Shown: one piece after another, positions 43,808 to 51,792 of the stretch
How positions within the stretch are numbered: position 1 is the stretch's first letter
Layout: every line of letters begins with the position of its first letter
DNA from: Mycetocola lacteus
Lineage (GTDB): Bacteria > Actinomycetota > Actinomycetes > Actinomycetales > Microbacteriaceae
Direction: 5' to 3'
Length of the DNA stretch: 64,000 nucleotides
Assembly (NCBI RefSeq): GCF_003667575.1
Contig: NZ_RCUY01000009.1
Coordinates: 186,001 to 250,000, forward strand
Position numbers and translations under genes: made by a program
Notes under the pieces: generated by a model
What the model was told of the DNA's origin: nothing
Seen by the model: only the letters and a program-made list of their open reading frames with translations
Database searches by the model: none

Positions 43808-44383
43808 GTGTCCGTCAAGGGCTCCCTGCTGGCGATCCTGACCCTCGGCCCCGCCTACGGTCTGCAGATTCGCGATGAACTCACCGTGCGCGCACCCCAT
43901 CGCGCGGGCATCAACGTCGGTCAGATCTACGGAACGCTTGATCGCCTGCTGACCGCCGGTCTCGTCCGCTCGGCCGGCCTCACCGAGGACTCGCTCCCCC
44001 TGTATGAGCTCTCCGCCGACGGAGTTGAATTCGCCGCGTCCTGGACCACCGCCCCCGAGCAGGCGCAGGCTCCGGACTGGAACGACATGCAGGATCAGCT
44101 GCTGATCACCGCCTCGCTGCCCGGCAGCGCCGATGACGTACGAGCGCTCCTGGTGGGCTACCGTGAGGCTTGGTCCTCCTGGGCAGAATCAGCCGAGATT
44201 CCCGAAGCCCCCCACGCAGCCCAGCCCTTCGTGACCGCGGCCCGCGCGGCGCAGGCCGAGGCGGCCCTCGCCTGGATCGACCGGGTGGGTGCAGAACTGG
44301 CATCCGGTCGCGCGGTAGAACGCGCAGCCCGTCCGCTGCGTCCACGCCGCGGACGCAAACCCACGCGCGGCTTCTCCGCGTAA
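43808..44383 (+). CDS. PadR-family transcriptional regulator
   Basis: 191 aa. The N-terminal winged HTH begins VSVKGSLLAILTLGPAYGLQIRDEL and includes INVGQIYGTLDRLLTAGLV, the classical PadR form; a helical dimerisation domain follows and the tail is Arg/Pro-rich and basic. The GTG at 43808 has GAAAGG seven bases upstream; an ATG at 43790 is the alternative. Target unknown; no divergent partner other than DUF3145. Confidence 0.9.
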   Translation: MSVKGSLLAILTLGPAYGLQIRDELTVRAPHRAGINVGQIYGTLDRLLTAGLVRSAGLTEDSLPLYELSADGVEFAASWTTAPEQAQAPDWNDMQDQLLITASLPGSADDVRALLVGYREAWSSWAESAEIPEAPHAAQPFVTAARAAQAEAALAWIDRVGAELASGRAVERAARPLRPRRGRKPTRGFSA

Positions 44384-44391
44384 CACTCTTG

Positions 44392-44465
44392 TAGGGCGGG
44401 CGGGACTTGAACCCGCGATCGTTCGGTTATGAGCCGAATGCCTTAACCAGCTTGGCTACCGCCCC
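44392..44465 (-). tRNA. tRNA with CAT anticodon (elongator Met, or Ile2)
   Basis: 74-nt cloverleaf: acceptor GGGGCGG/CCGCCCT (a G-U first pair), D arm GCC/GGC, anticodon stem TTCGG/CCGAA with loop CTCATAA, T arm GCGGG-TTCAAGT-CCCGC. The paired first position excludes a normal initiator. Whether C34 is modified to lysidine (then isoleucine) cannot be seen. CCA is not encoded. A minus-strand TAAGAT at about 44499-44504 is a likely -10. Confidence 0.92.
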
Positions 44466-44539
44466 AGGTTGTGCCCCCGAGGGAACACAACGGTCCTATC
44501 TTATCGCCAGCGGAGCCGACGACACGACGAGGAACCCGG

Positions 44540-45796
44540 CTATTCGGCCGACTGCTCGGCGCCGATTTCGGTGACCGGATCCACAACCTCTTCGCCGCGG
44601 TACAGCGCCTCGAAGGTGTTGAGGGTGCGCTCGATATCGTGCGGCGCGATCAGGCGCAGCGAGGCGTTCTTGAACGCGTTGAGCTTGTCGGTGTCGGCCG
44701 TGAGCACGTCGGTCAGCTTCTCGGCCAGGTCGGCCACGTTACCGGGCTCGAACAGGTGGCCGTTTTCACCATCGTGCACCAGGTGCGGCAGTGCCATTGC
44801 GTCGGCGGCAACCACCGGCAGCGCGGTGGACATGGCCTCCATCGTGGCGATCGACTGCAGCTCGGCAATCGAGGGCATCGCGAACACGGTGGCGTCGGTG
44901 TAGGCCTGGCGCAGTTCCTCATCGGTCACATAGCCGGCGAAGTGCACCCGCTCCCCCAGACCCAGCTCGCTTACGAGCTCCTGGAGGGCCTTTTTCTGAT
45001 CTCCGCCACCGATGATGGTGAGCTTGGCGTCGAGTTCGGGATCGAGGCTCGCGACGGCGCGGATCAGCACGTCGATCTGCTTCTCACCGGTGATCCGACC
45101 CACAAACAGGATGCGATTCTCGGTGCGCGGCTCGAAGCTCGGCGTGTAGCGCGAGGAGTCGATGCCGCAGGAGATCGCGTGAACATCGCGAATGTTGGTG
45201 TAGCGCTCGAGGAAGTCGGCGGCGCGACGGGTCGGGGTCGTTACCGACTCGGCACGGCCCAGCGCGCGCTCGGCCAGGCGCCAAGCCCAGGCGATCAGCT
45301 GCTTCTGGAAGGCCTGCGGGACCATCGTGAACTCAAGCATGTTCTCGGGCATCACGTGGTTGGTTGCCACGATACGAATGCCGCGCTTCTGCGCCTGCAC
45401 CGAGAGCCCTCGGCCGATCACGAAGAACGACTGCGAGTGAACCACGTCGGGCTTGAGCTCATCCAGAACCTTGGCCGCGTTGCGGTTGATGGTCCACGGC
45501 AGGGCAAAACGCAGCCAGTCGTGCGGGTACCAGCGCACGCTGAACAGGCGGTGCAGGGTCATCCGCTGGCCCTCGTGCGGCTCGGTCCAGGTGCCGTGAC
45601 GGTAGGACGCAGCGGGGGCAACAACGTGGACGTCGTGTCCGCGGGCGACCAGGCCGGCGGCGAGGCGCTCGGTGAACCGGGCGGCACCGTTCACGTCGGG
45701 GGCGAACGTGTCGGTTCCGATCACGATGCGCAGCGGCCGCTTTGCCGGAGTCGTCTCGGCGGTGAGCTCGGGACGGTTTTCGGTTGAGTCGGTCAA
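44540..45796 (-). CDS. GT4-family glycosyltransferase
   Basis: 418-aa GT-B enzyme. The N-terminal half has GTDTFAPDVNGAARFTERLAAGL and NHVMPENMLEF, as in 1,2-diacylglycerol or mannolipid glycosyltransferases; the C-terminal half has ILFVGRITGEKQIDVLI and SIAELQSIATMEAMS (the EX7E motif, donor-binding). It probably glycosylates a membrane lipid precursor; the acceptor is not known. Single gene after a 150-bp gap that holds nothing I recognise. Confidence 0.88.
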   Translation of the reverse strand: MTDSTENRPELTAETTPAKRPLRIVIGTDTFAPDVNGAARFTERLAAGLVARGHDVHVVAPAASYRHGTWTEPHEGQRMTLHRLFSVRWYPHDWLRFALPWTINRNAAKVLDELKPDVVHSQSFFVIGRGLSVQAQKRGIRIVATNHVMPENMLEFTMVPQAFQKQLIAWAWRLAERALGRAESVTTPTRRAADFLERYTNIRDVHAISCGIDSSRYTPSFEPRTENRILFVGRITGEKQIDVLIRAVASLDPELDAKLTIIGGGDQKKALQELVSELGLGERVHFAGYVTDEELRQAYTDATVFAMPSIAELQSIATMEAMSTALPVVAADAMALPHLVHDGENGHLFEPGNVADLAEKLTDVLTADTDKLNAFKNASLRLIAPHDIERTLNTFEALYRGEEVVDPVTEIGAEQSAE

Positions 45797-45946
45797 GATG
45801 TGGAGATCCTCCGTGGTTGCCGGTTTCAGACCGGTCTGCTGAGGCCAAACTGCGGCCTCGGGGTCACCCTATTCTAACGTCTGCGTGCATCCCAACGCTT
45901 GTTATCCATGCGTGTGTGGCGCGAAGATCAGTCGCGAGGATGAGTT

Positions 45947-46873
45947 TTAGTTTGCTACCTGCGGGTGATGCCGGGCGAGTTGGAACACTCCCCAGACGGC
46001 GATGGCCCCCGCTACGACAAACCCAATGATGGCCCACAGCGGCGCGCCGTCGGCCTCCCCCAGCACGATCACGGCGATGGCCACGGCCACCATCGGATCC
46101 ACAACCGTGAGCCCAGCGATCACCAGATCCGGCGGGCCGGAAGCATAGGCATTTTGTACAAAGTAGGCGCCCAGGCCGGTGCCGGCGAGCAGACCCACGA
46201 TGCAGATCAGGGTGAGCCAGTTGAAGTCGGAGGCCTGCACACGGCTGATCACAACCTTGGCGAGGGTCGCCACGAACCCGTAGACCATTCCCGCGGAGAT
46301 GATGTAGAACAGGGCGCGAGCGCGGGTGCGGAAGATGGCAAACATGGTGCCGAGGATCAGCAGCACAACACCCAGTATGATCAGGATCGTGATGAGCTTC
46401 TCGTCGGTCACCGGCTTTTCACCGCTGACGGTCGCCGCGATCCCCACAAACAATCCGATACCCAGCACACAGGCGGCGATCGAGATAATTCCGGCGCGGG
46501 TCATCTTGACCTTGGACACTCGTGAGTTGACAATCGCGGTCACCACGAGCGCGATCGCGCCCAGTGGCTGCACCAGAATCAGGGGCGAGAACGCCAGCGA
46601 CACCAGTTGGAACACGATGGCCAGACCAAGCATCAGCGTGCCGATCACCCAGGACGGACGCTTGAGCAGCAGCGTCAGCTGACCGAAGTTGAGCCCGTTT
46701 TTCCCGGTACCCTCGGTGGCGTTATCCACCTTGTTGACTCCGCGGTGCTGGAACTGCGCTCCAAGCGAAAGGAAGACGGCACCCACGATGGCGATGGGGA
46801 CACCGATCATCTGGGTGGGGTTCTGGAAGGTCTCCAGACTGACCTCGGTCAGGAAATCTAGTACGGGGCTCAC
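45947..46873 (-). CDS. DMT-superfamily membrane protein (NIPA/EamA-like)
   Basis: 308 aa with about nine to ten predicted transmembrane helices. GAVFLSLGAQFQHRGV in the first helix and the internal repeat resemble the NIPA-type magnesium transporter/EamA fold found in actinobacteria as DMT family transporter. Substrate unknown. Divergent from def with only 43 bp between starts. Confidence 0.8.
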   Translation of the reverse strand: MSPVLDFLTEVSLETFQNPTQMIGVPIAIVGAVFLSLGAQFQHRGVNKVDNATEGTGKNGLNFGQLTLLLKRPSWVIGTLMLGLAIVFQLVSLAFSPLILVQPLGAIALVVTAIVNSRVSKVKMTRAGIISIAACVLGIGLFVGIAATVSGEKPVTDEKLITILIILGVVLLILGTMFAIFRTRARALFYIISAGMVYGFVATLAKVVISRVQASDFNWLTLICIVGLLAGTGLGAYFVQNAYASGPPDLVIAGLTVVDPMVAVAIAVIVLGEADGAPLWAIIGFVVAGAIAVWGVFQLARHHPQVAN

Positions 46874-46916
46874 CCATTGAGCCTACCGTGAGCCGCGCGA
46901 AAGATAGGGTAGTGGC

Positions 46917-47483
46917 ATGGCTATTCTTCCCATTTGCATCAAGGGCGAACCGGTATTGCACACCCCGGCCGCCCCGGTGACCAAATTTGACGCGGACCTG
47001 CGCACCCTCGTCGAGAACATGTACGAGACCATGGACGCGGCCCCCGGCGTGGGCCTGGCGGCCCCCCAGGTGGGCGTCGGCTTGCGTCTGTTTGTCTACA
47101 GCTACGAGACCCCCGAGGGCGAGCCCTGGCGGGGCGTGGCAATCAACCCCACGCTGCTGATCAGCCCGGCCGAGCCGGGAGAACCGGACGAGGACATCGA
47201 GTCCGAGGGCTGCCTCTCGTTCCCGGGTGAGCGTTTCCCACTGCGCCGCTCCGAGCGCGCGGTACTGACCGCCGTGGACCTTGACCAGAAACCCTTCACC
47301 CTGGATGTGACCGGGTGGCGTGCGCGTATTCTCCAGCACGAGTATGACCACCTGGATGGCTACCTTTATCTGGATCGTCTGGGCTCCGGTGACTGGAAGA
47401 CCCAGGACCGCCTGACCCGCAAGTACCGCTGGGGTGTTCCCGGCCTGAGCTGGACTCCCGGCGTAGACGACATCGACGCGTAG
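46917..47483 (+). CDS. def: Peptide deformylase
   Basis: Removes the formyl group from nascent proteins. The three motifs are intact: GVGLAAPQ (near residue 44), EGCLSFPG (near 98; metal Cys) and QHEYDHLDG (near 140; two His ligands and catalytic Glu). 188 aa. The ATG at 46917 is preceded by AAGATAGGG. Confidence 0.97.
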   Translation: MAILPICIKGEPVLHTPAAPVTKFDADLRTLVENMYETMDAAPGVGLAAPQVGVGLRLFVYSYETPEGEPWRGVAINPTLLISPAEPGEPDEDIESEGCLSFPGERFPLRRSERAVLTAVDLDQKPFTLDVTGWRARILQHEYDHLDGYLYLDRLGSGDWKTQDRLTRKYRWGVPGLSWTPGVDDIDA

Positions 47484-47502
47484 GTTTTCCGACAGCCCAA
47501 CA

Positions 47503-47540
47503 AAAACGGGCTCGCCCACATTCGTGGACGAGCCCGTTTT
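47503..47540. terminator. Terminator between def and the 42-residue protein gene
   Basis: 12-bp perfect stem AAAACGGGCTCG/CGAGCCCGTTTT with an inner CCAC/GTGG pairing; T-run on both strands, so bidirectional. Confidence 0.9.
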
Positions 47541-47552
47541 GTGTCTCCGAGG

Positions 47553-47681
47553 TCAGCGCGCGAGTGCGCCGATCACCCACACCACACCAACCAGGACAAT
47601 CAGTCCGATCAGGGTGTAGCGCACGGCACCGCGTGCGACACGTGCGGCCCGGCGGGTGCGTTCTTTTTCGTAATCGCTCAT
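47553..47681 (-). CDS. 42-residue single-span membrane protein
   Basis: MSDYEKERTRRAARVARGAV is a charged, basic cytosolic part; residues 21-40 are a hydrophobic span (YTLIGLIVLVGVVWVIGAL), ending AR. AAGGAACGGGC before the ATG at 47681 is a good Shine-Dalgarno, and a terminator sits right after the stop, so this is a real small gene. Function unknown; the positive-inside layout puts the N-terminus in the cytosol. Confidence 0.75.
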   Translation of the reverse strand: MSDYEKERTRRAARVARGAVRYTLIGLIVLVGVVWVIGALAR

Positions 47682-47705
47682 GCCCGTTCCTTCCCGCATA
47701 AAACA

Positions 47706-47733
47706 ATACGCGCCGGGGTGACCCGGCGCGTAT
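47706..47733. terminator. Terminator of the first tRNA-Asn
   Basis: 12-bp perfect stem ATACGCGCCGGG/CCCGGCGCGTAT with a GTGA loop; on the minus strand it is followed by TGTTTTATG. Confidence 0.88.
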
Positions 47734-47739
47734 CTGTGG

Positions 47740-47811
47740 CTCCCCGACTTGGATTCGAACCAAGGACCTGCCGGTTAACAGCCGGCTGCTCTGCCGCTGA
47801 GCTATCGAGGA
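47740..47811 (-). tRNA. tRNA-Asn (anticodon GTT), CCA encoded
   Basis: 72-nt cloverleaf, acceptor TCCTCGA/TCGGGGA, anticodon loop CTGTTAA, discriminator G, with CCA directly encoded at 47737-47739. Identical over all 72 nt to the copy at 48856-48927. A minus-strand TAAAGT upstream (around 47839) is a possible -10. Confidence 0.97.
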
Positions 47812-47968
47812 TTACGGCGTTTGTTGCTACATGAGTTACTTTACTACAGGCGCGCGGCGTGCTTCAATTCGAGTCAAAATCTGGGCGTGTCCCGCATGTT
47901 TCCGGGGAACCGAGCCGGCCGCTTGCGCATCACAGGAATACGCTCGCGCGGCGAAGTTGCGTCGTCGG

Positions 47969-48367
47969 CTACCGATGCTCGCGCTTCGGGCGCTTGCGAT
48001 GCGCCAGGATACCCCTCCATCCGGTCGGCGTCCCAGCGGAGGCAAGGAAGAGGCGTCCCGATGATCGTAGTTGCTCCGCCACCATATTCGGCCAAACAGG
48101 GGCGGGCAAGCTCTCGGGAACCTCGCGCAGGGAGTATGACTTCACCACATCCTCGGGATTCCAGGGATAGGGGCCTCGCGGACGCTCAATGCCCGGCGAA
48201 CTAAGCCCGGCGAAGACTAGTCCCTGGGCGGTTTCACGAAACACCTCTTCAAATAGAAACGTATGCCCAGCCCCTGAAACGCAGCACACGCTCGTAACCC
48301 AGGAGCGTCCATCGGCAACGGTGATGTGCAACGCGCTCCACCGAACTATTTTTTCGTCAGCGCTCAT
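47969..48367 (-). CDS. Orphan hypothetical protein between two tRNA-Asn genes
   Basis: 132 aa, not recognised. It begins MSADEKIVRWSALHITVADG; FLFEEVFRETAQGLVFAG and PYPWNPEDVVKSYSLREVPE suggest a small mixed alpha/beta protein; the last 15 residues are basic and may reflect decay. The ATG at 48367 has GAGG seven bases upstream. Base composition is less GC-rich than the flanks, consistent with recent acquisition. 47812-47968 and 48368-48677 hold no other gene I can support, only a small hairpin at 48505-48536. Confidence 0.5.
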   Translation of the reverse strand: MSADEKIVRWSALHITVADGRSWVTSVCCVSGAGHTFLFEEVFRETAQGLVFAGLSSPGIERPRGPYPWNPEDVVKSYSLREVPESLPAPVWPNMVAEQLRSSGRLFLASAGTPTGWRGILAHRKRPKREHR

Positions 48368-48677
48368 GAGGGCACCTCGACTCAATGGCGACGGTCAAGG
48401 GTGCGTCGGAGGGTGGAGATGAGGCGCTAGCCGCGCCCGAAGTCCCGACCACAACCAGAATTGCTGCACTCAGCAGCGACAAACCCACACTGCGTATTTG
48501 CAAAGCTCTCCCTCAAGTTCTGCCTATTGGGAGAGCGGCCGTTAACTCGAAGCTACCACCTATTTTCGGAGAGTCTAGGGTGAGTGACCAGCTCCATCTC
48601 ATGCTCGACCGCGTTCACTCACACATGCCCGCGCCAAGGAGACTTCGAGGAAGAATTTGGGGGCCAGACAGCACGGA

Positions 48678-48830
48678 GCCTTCGCAGGGGAGCTTCGGCG
48701 CGAGTTTTTGGGTACTAAAAAGCCCGGGGCCTTCGCGGGCGAGCTTCGGCGCGAGTTTTTGGGTACTGAAAAGCCCGGGGCCTTCGCAGGGGAGCTTTCA
48801 CCCTTGCTTTTGGGTACTAAAAAGCCCCGG
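48678..48830. repeat. Three 51-bp tandem repeats beside tRNA-Asn
   Basis: Units at 48678-48728, 48729-48779 and 48780-48830, each GCCTTCGC-GGGGAGCTTCGGCGCGAG-TTTTTGGGTACTAAAAAGCCCGGGG with a few changes; the third has diverged in the middle. Each ends with the TACTAAAAAGCCC(C)GGG that also forms one arm of the tRNA-Asn terminator. Confidence 0.9.
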
Positions 48831-48853
48831 GAAGGTGGAGCTTCCCGGGGCTT
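48822..48853. terminator. Terminator of the second tRNA-Asn
   Basis: 13-bp perfect stem AAGCCCCGGGAAG/CTTCCCGGGGCTT with a 6-nt loop; on the minus strand a CTTTTTAG tract follows. Its left arm is the end of the third 51-bp repeat. Confidence 0.92.
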
Positions 48854-48855
48854 AG

Positions 48856-48927
48856 CTCCCCGACTTGGATTCGAACCAAGGACCTGCCGGTTAACAGCCG
48901 GCTGCTCTGCCGCTGAGCTATCGAGGA
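48856..48927 (-). tRNA. tRNA-Asn (anticodon GTT), second copy, no CCA
   Basis: Identical in all 72 nt to the copy at 47740-47811, but followed by CTA instead of CCA, so the tail must be added enzymatically. Identity ends exactly at the tRNA borders. Confidence 0.97.
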
Positions 48928-48949
48928 AGATGCCTGCTGGCGTGTTACT

Positions 48950-48955
48950 ACTGTA
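48950..48955 (-). promoter_or_regulatory. -10 box of the second tRNA-Asn
   Basis: TACAGT within GCTACAGTAGT, the same string as at the rnpB promoter. Confidence 0.6.
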
Positions 48956-49036
48956 GCAGCGCGATTGGGCCGGAACGAAATCGAGCGCGCCCCGGGCGAT
49001 TCGTGTCGCATACACGCCCAGGGGCGTGCGCGAATG

Positions 49037-49783
49037 CTACGCCGAAACGGGCTTGGCGGGCCGTGGAGCGCCCTCGGTGTAGGCGACCGGGGTTCCGCGA
49101 TCCAGGGTGAGGATCGGCAGCGTCAGGGAGCCGCACAGGTCGGGTTCGTTACTGACCAGGAGTACGGTGCCGCCGGCGGCCTGAACGCGGGTGATCGCCT
49201 CGGCAATGGCCGGACGCACGTTGGGATCCAGCCCGGCGGTGGGCTCATCCAGAATCAGAAACTTCGGGTCTCCGGCCAGCTGCAGAGCCAAGCCCACGCG
49301 CTGGCGCTGACCGCTGGAGAGTTCATTGGCAAAACGGTCGAGGACCGAAAGCGGGAGCCGGGCATCATCGAGCAGGTGTGCCACGCGCTGTCCCACCGCC
49401 GGATCATCCAGGCCCGGGTTGTGCTGACGTACCCGCTGGGCAAGCCCCGCCGCAACGGTTTGCATGCCGAGGATCGCGCCCTGTTCGCGCTGCGGCAGAT
49501 ATCCGATCCGAGCACGGGCGCGCTTGCGGGCACCGTGTCCGAAGCCTCGCAGGGGTGCGCCGAGCACACTCCCGGTACCGCCGACCACACGCGCGGGGGC
49601 ACCCGGACGCAGGCTGAGGATGCGGGCGAGGGTGGATTTGCCCGAGCCCGCGCCACCAGAGAGAATCAGCCCCTCCCCCGCATCCAGGCTCGCCGAGACG
49701 CCGGAGAGCGCCACGTGTCCCGCGTGGCCGGGGCGCATCGGATAGCCGATGGACAGGTCATCGAGGGACAGCACGGCGGTCAT
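49037..49783 (-). CDS. ABC-type ATP-binding protein, stand-alone
   Basis: 248 aa, complete nucleotide-binding domain: Walker A GGAGSGKST (near residue 43), signature LSSGQRQR (near 155), Walker B FLILDEPTAGLD (near 172). No permease gene is adjacent. It begins 3 bp after the dnaG stop and so is read as part of the dnaG transcript. The target of its ATPase activity is unknown; a partner permease elsewhere is the simplest explanation. Confidence 0.88.
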   Translation of the reverse strand: MTAVLSLDDLSIGYPMRPGHAGHVALSGVSASLDAGEGLILSGGAGSGKSTLARILSLRPGAPARVVGGTGSVLGAPLRGFGHGARKRARARIGYLPQREQGAILGMQTVAAGLAQRVRQHNPGLDDPAVGQRVAHLLDDARLPLSVLDRFANELSSGQRQRVGLALQLAGDPKFLILDEPTAGLDPNVRPAIAEAITRVQAAGGTVLLVSNEPDLCGSLTLPILTLDRGTPVAYTEGAPRPAKPVSA

Positions 49784-49786
49784 GAA

Positions 49787-51697
49787 TTACTCCGATCGCA
49801 GGGTGCGACGCTCGGCTTCGAGCGCCATCAGTTCGGTTTGGACCGCGCGGTACGCCTCGCGGTCGGTGGGGTCGGTGCGCTGCAGACGTCCACGCAGCTC
49901 ATGGGACTGCCGCAGCAGATCGCGATCGATCAGCGCCACGGTGATGCCGTTGACGTAGCCGCCGAGCTCGTCGGCACCGCGCTGCGGAATCGGGGCGATG
50001 GCCAGCTGCTCCACCAGGGTGCGGATCGGCACCGGCACGGTGGCGGCGACGGTCTGGAACCAGTCGGGCTGGCCAAACCGGTCGAGGGTTGCGGCGATGC
50101 CGTCGCGGACGATCGCCAGCGCGGGATTCACAAACCCCGTATGCATCGCCCGCGCCACCAGTTCCACCGGCACGGTTTCGGGGTGCTGGAGCACGGCCAT
50201 GATCGCGTCCCGCTCCAGGCGCGTCACCGGATCCGAGGGCAGGTCGCGCAGCGAGACCGGGGGCTCATCCAGGATGATCACCTCGGTCGAACCCTGCCCT
50301 GAAGGCTCCATTCCCGCGGACGGTGCCGCCGGGGCGGGCAGCTCACGACCACGCACGGGAGCCGACTGCTCACCACGCCCGGGCTTGGCGCGCGCCACGG
50401 CCGACTGCACCTCGGGCAGGTCCATCCCCAGCTGACGCGCGAGCACGCGGGTGTAGCCGGGGCGAATCGCCGGATCGCGGATCTCGGCGATCACCGGCGC
50501 GGCCACGCGCAGCGCGCCCACCCGGCCCTCGACACTCTCCAGGTCATACTCGGAGAGCAGCTGCCGGATGACAAACTCAAACATCGGCTCCTTGTTATCC
50601 AGGAGCGCGCGGACGGCCGCGTCACCACGCGCCAGGCGTAGGTCACACGGGTCCAGGCCGTCGGGGGCGACGGCCACATAGGTCTGGGCGGAGAAGCGCT
50701 TCTCCTCGGCGAAGGCGCGCATCGCGGCCTTCTGGCCGGCGGCGTCGGGGTCGAAGGTGAAGACCACCTCGCCGGTACCGGAGTCGTCCCCCATGATCCG
50801 GCGGATCAGGCGAATGTGCTCGACCCCGAACGCGGTGCCACAGGTGGCCACCGCGGTGGTGATCCCGGCCAGGTGTGCGGCCATCACGTCGGTGTAGCCC
50901 TCAACCACCACAACCTGGCCGCCGCGGGAGATGTCACGCTTGGCCAAATCGAGCCCATAGAGCACCTGGTTCTTGTGGTAGACCGCGGTTTCCGGGGTAT
51001 TCAGGTACTTGGGACCCTTATCGTCCTCCAGCAGGCGGCGGGCACCAAAACCGATGGTCTGCCCGGTGACGTCGCGGATTGGCCACACCAGGCGGCCTCG
51101 GAAGCGATCGTAGACGCCGCGATCACCCTGGCTCACCAGACCGGCGGCCAGCAGCTCCTCGACCGTGAACCCCTGCGCCTTGAGCGCATTGGTCATCCGG
51201 TCCCAGCTCTTGGGGGCAAAACCCACCCCAAAGTGTTCGGCGGCCACCGGGTCAAAGCCGCGCTCCCCCAGGAACTTCCGTCCGGGTTCGGCATCGGGGG
51301 CACCAAGCTGCTCGCGGAAGAACACACCGGCGGCGGCGTTGGCGGCCAGCAGGCGGGCGCGCTGTCCGTGATCGGAGCGGCCGCTCCCGCCCTCCTCATA
51401 CTGCAGCTGGATGCCCGCGCGGGAGGCCAGGCGTTCGACGGCCTCGGTGAAGGACACGTGATCGATCTTCTGCAGGAACGAGATGGCATCGCCACTCTCG
51501 CCGCAACCGAAGCAGTGATAGTAGCCCAGCTGCGGACGCACGTGGAAGCTCGGGCTGCGCTCATCGTGGAAGGGGCACAGGCCCTTCATCGAGCCCACAC
51601 CGGCGGATTTCAGCGTGACGTGATCTCCCACAATGTCCGCGATGTTGGTGCGCGACTTTACCTCGTCGATATCGCTCTGTCGGATCAGTCCTGCCAT
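49787..51697 (-). CDS. dnaG: DNA primase
   Basis: Makes RNA primers at the replication fork. The N-terminal CHC2 zinc ribbon (CPFHDERSPSFHV and YHCFGCGESGD, residues 41-70), the primase-catalytic Toprim core with VVVVEGYTDVMA near residue 265 and VFTFDPDAAGQKA near 310, and a C-terminal helicase-binding domain after a Pro/Ala-rich linker (about 440-480). 636 aa. Confidence 0.97.
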   Translation of the reverse strand: MAGLIRQSDIDEVKSRTNIADIVGDHVTLKSAGVGSMKGLCPFHDERSPSFHVRPQLGYYHCFGCGESGDAISFLQKIDHVSFTEAVERLASRAGIQLQYEEGGSGRSDHGQRARLLAANAAAGVFFREQLGAPDAEPGRKFLGERGFDPVAAEHFGVGFAPKSWDRMTNALKAQGFTVEELLAAGLVSQGDRGVYDRFRGRLVWPIRDVTGQTIGFGARRLLEDDKGPKYLNTPETAVYHKNQVLYGLDLAKRDISRGGQVVVVEGYTDVMAAHLAGITTAVATCGTAFGVEHIRLIRRIMGDDSGTGEVVFTFDPDAAGQKAAMRAFAEEKRFSAQTYVAVAPDGLDPCDLRLARGDAAVRALLDNKEPMFEFVIRQLLSEYDLESVEGRVGALRVAAPVIAEIRDPAIRPGYTRVLARQLGMDLPEVQSAVARAKPGRGEQSAPVRGRELPAPAAPSAGMEPSGQGSTEVIILDEPPVSLRDLPSDPVTRLERDAIMAVLQHPETVPVELVARAMHTGFVNPALAIVRDGIAATLDRFGQPDWFQTVAATVPVPIRTLVEQLAIAPIPQRGADELGGYVNGITVALIDRDLLRQSHELRGRLQRTDPTDREAYRAVQTELMALEAERRTLRSE

Positions 51698-51744
51698 TGC
51701 TCCAGTCTAGCCCCGCGGGCCGACATCCGGGGCCCGGACGCGCG

Positions 51745-51776
51745 CGGTCCCACCCCCGTAATCAGGGGTGGGACCG
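51745..51776. terminator. Terminator between dgt and dnaG
   Basis: 12-bp perfect stem CGGTCCCACCCC/GGGGTGGGACCG with an 8-nt loop, downstream of dgt on the minus strand and upstream of dnaG. Confidence 0.75.
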
Positions 51777-51792
51777 GGAAACGCGGTGTGGA

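Noticed and set aside
48678..48830. CRISPR-like array
   Set aside because: Units are contiguous, 51 bp, with no variable spacers and no cas genes.
47740..48927. Integrated mobile element at tRNA-Asn
   Set aside because: No integrase, transposase or att core is visible; kept only as an observation about the island.
48599..49015. 138-codon minus-strand ORF through the second tRNA-Asn and the 51-bp repeats
   Set aside because: Its N-terminal half is translated tRNA (a typical artefact) and the rest is the repeat array read in frame.
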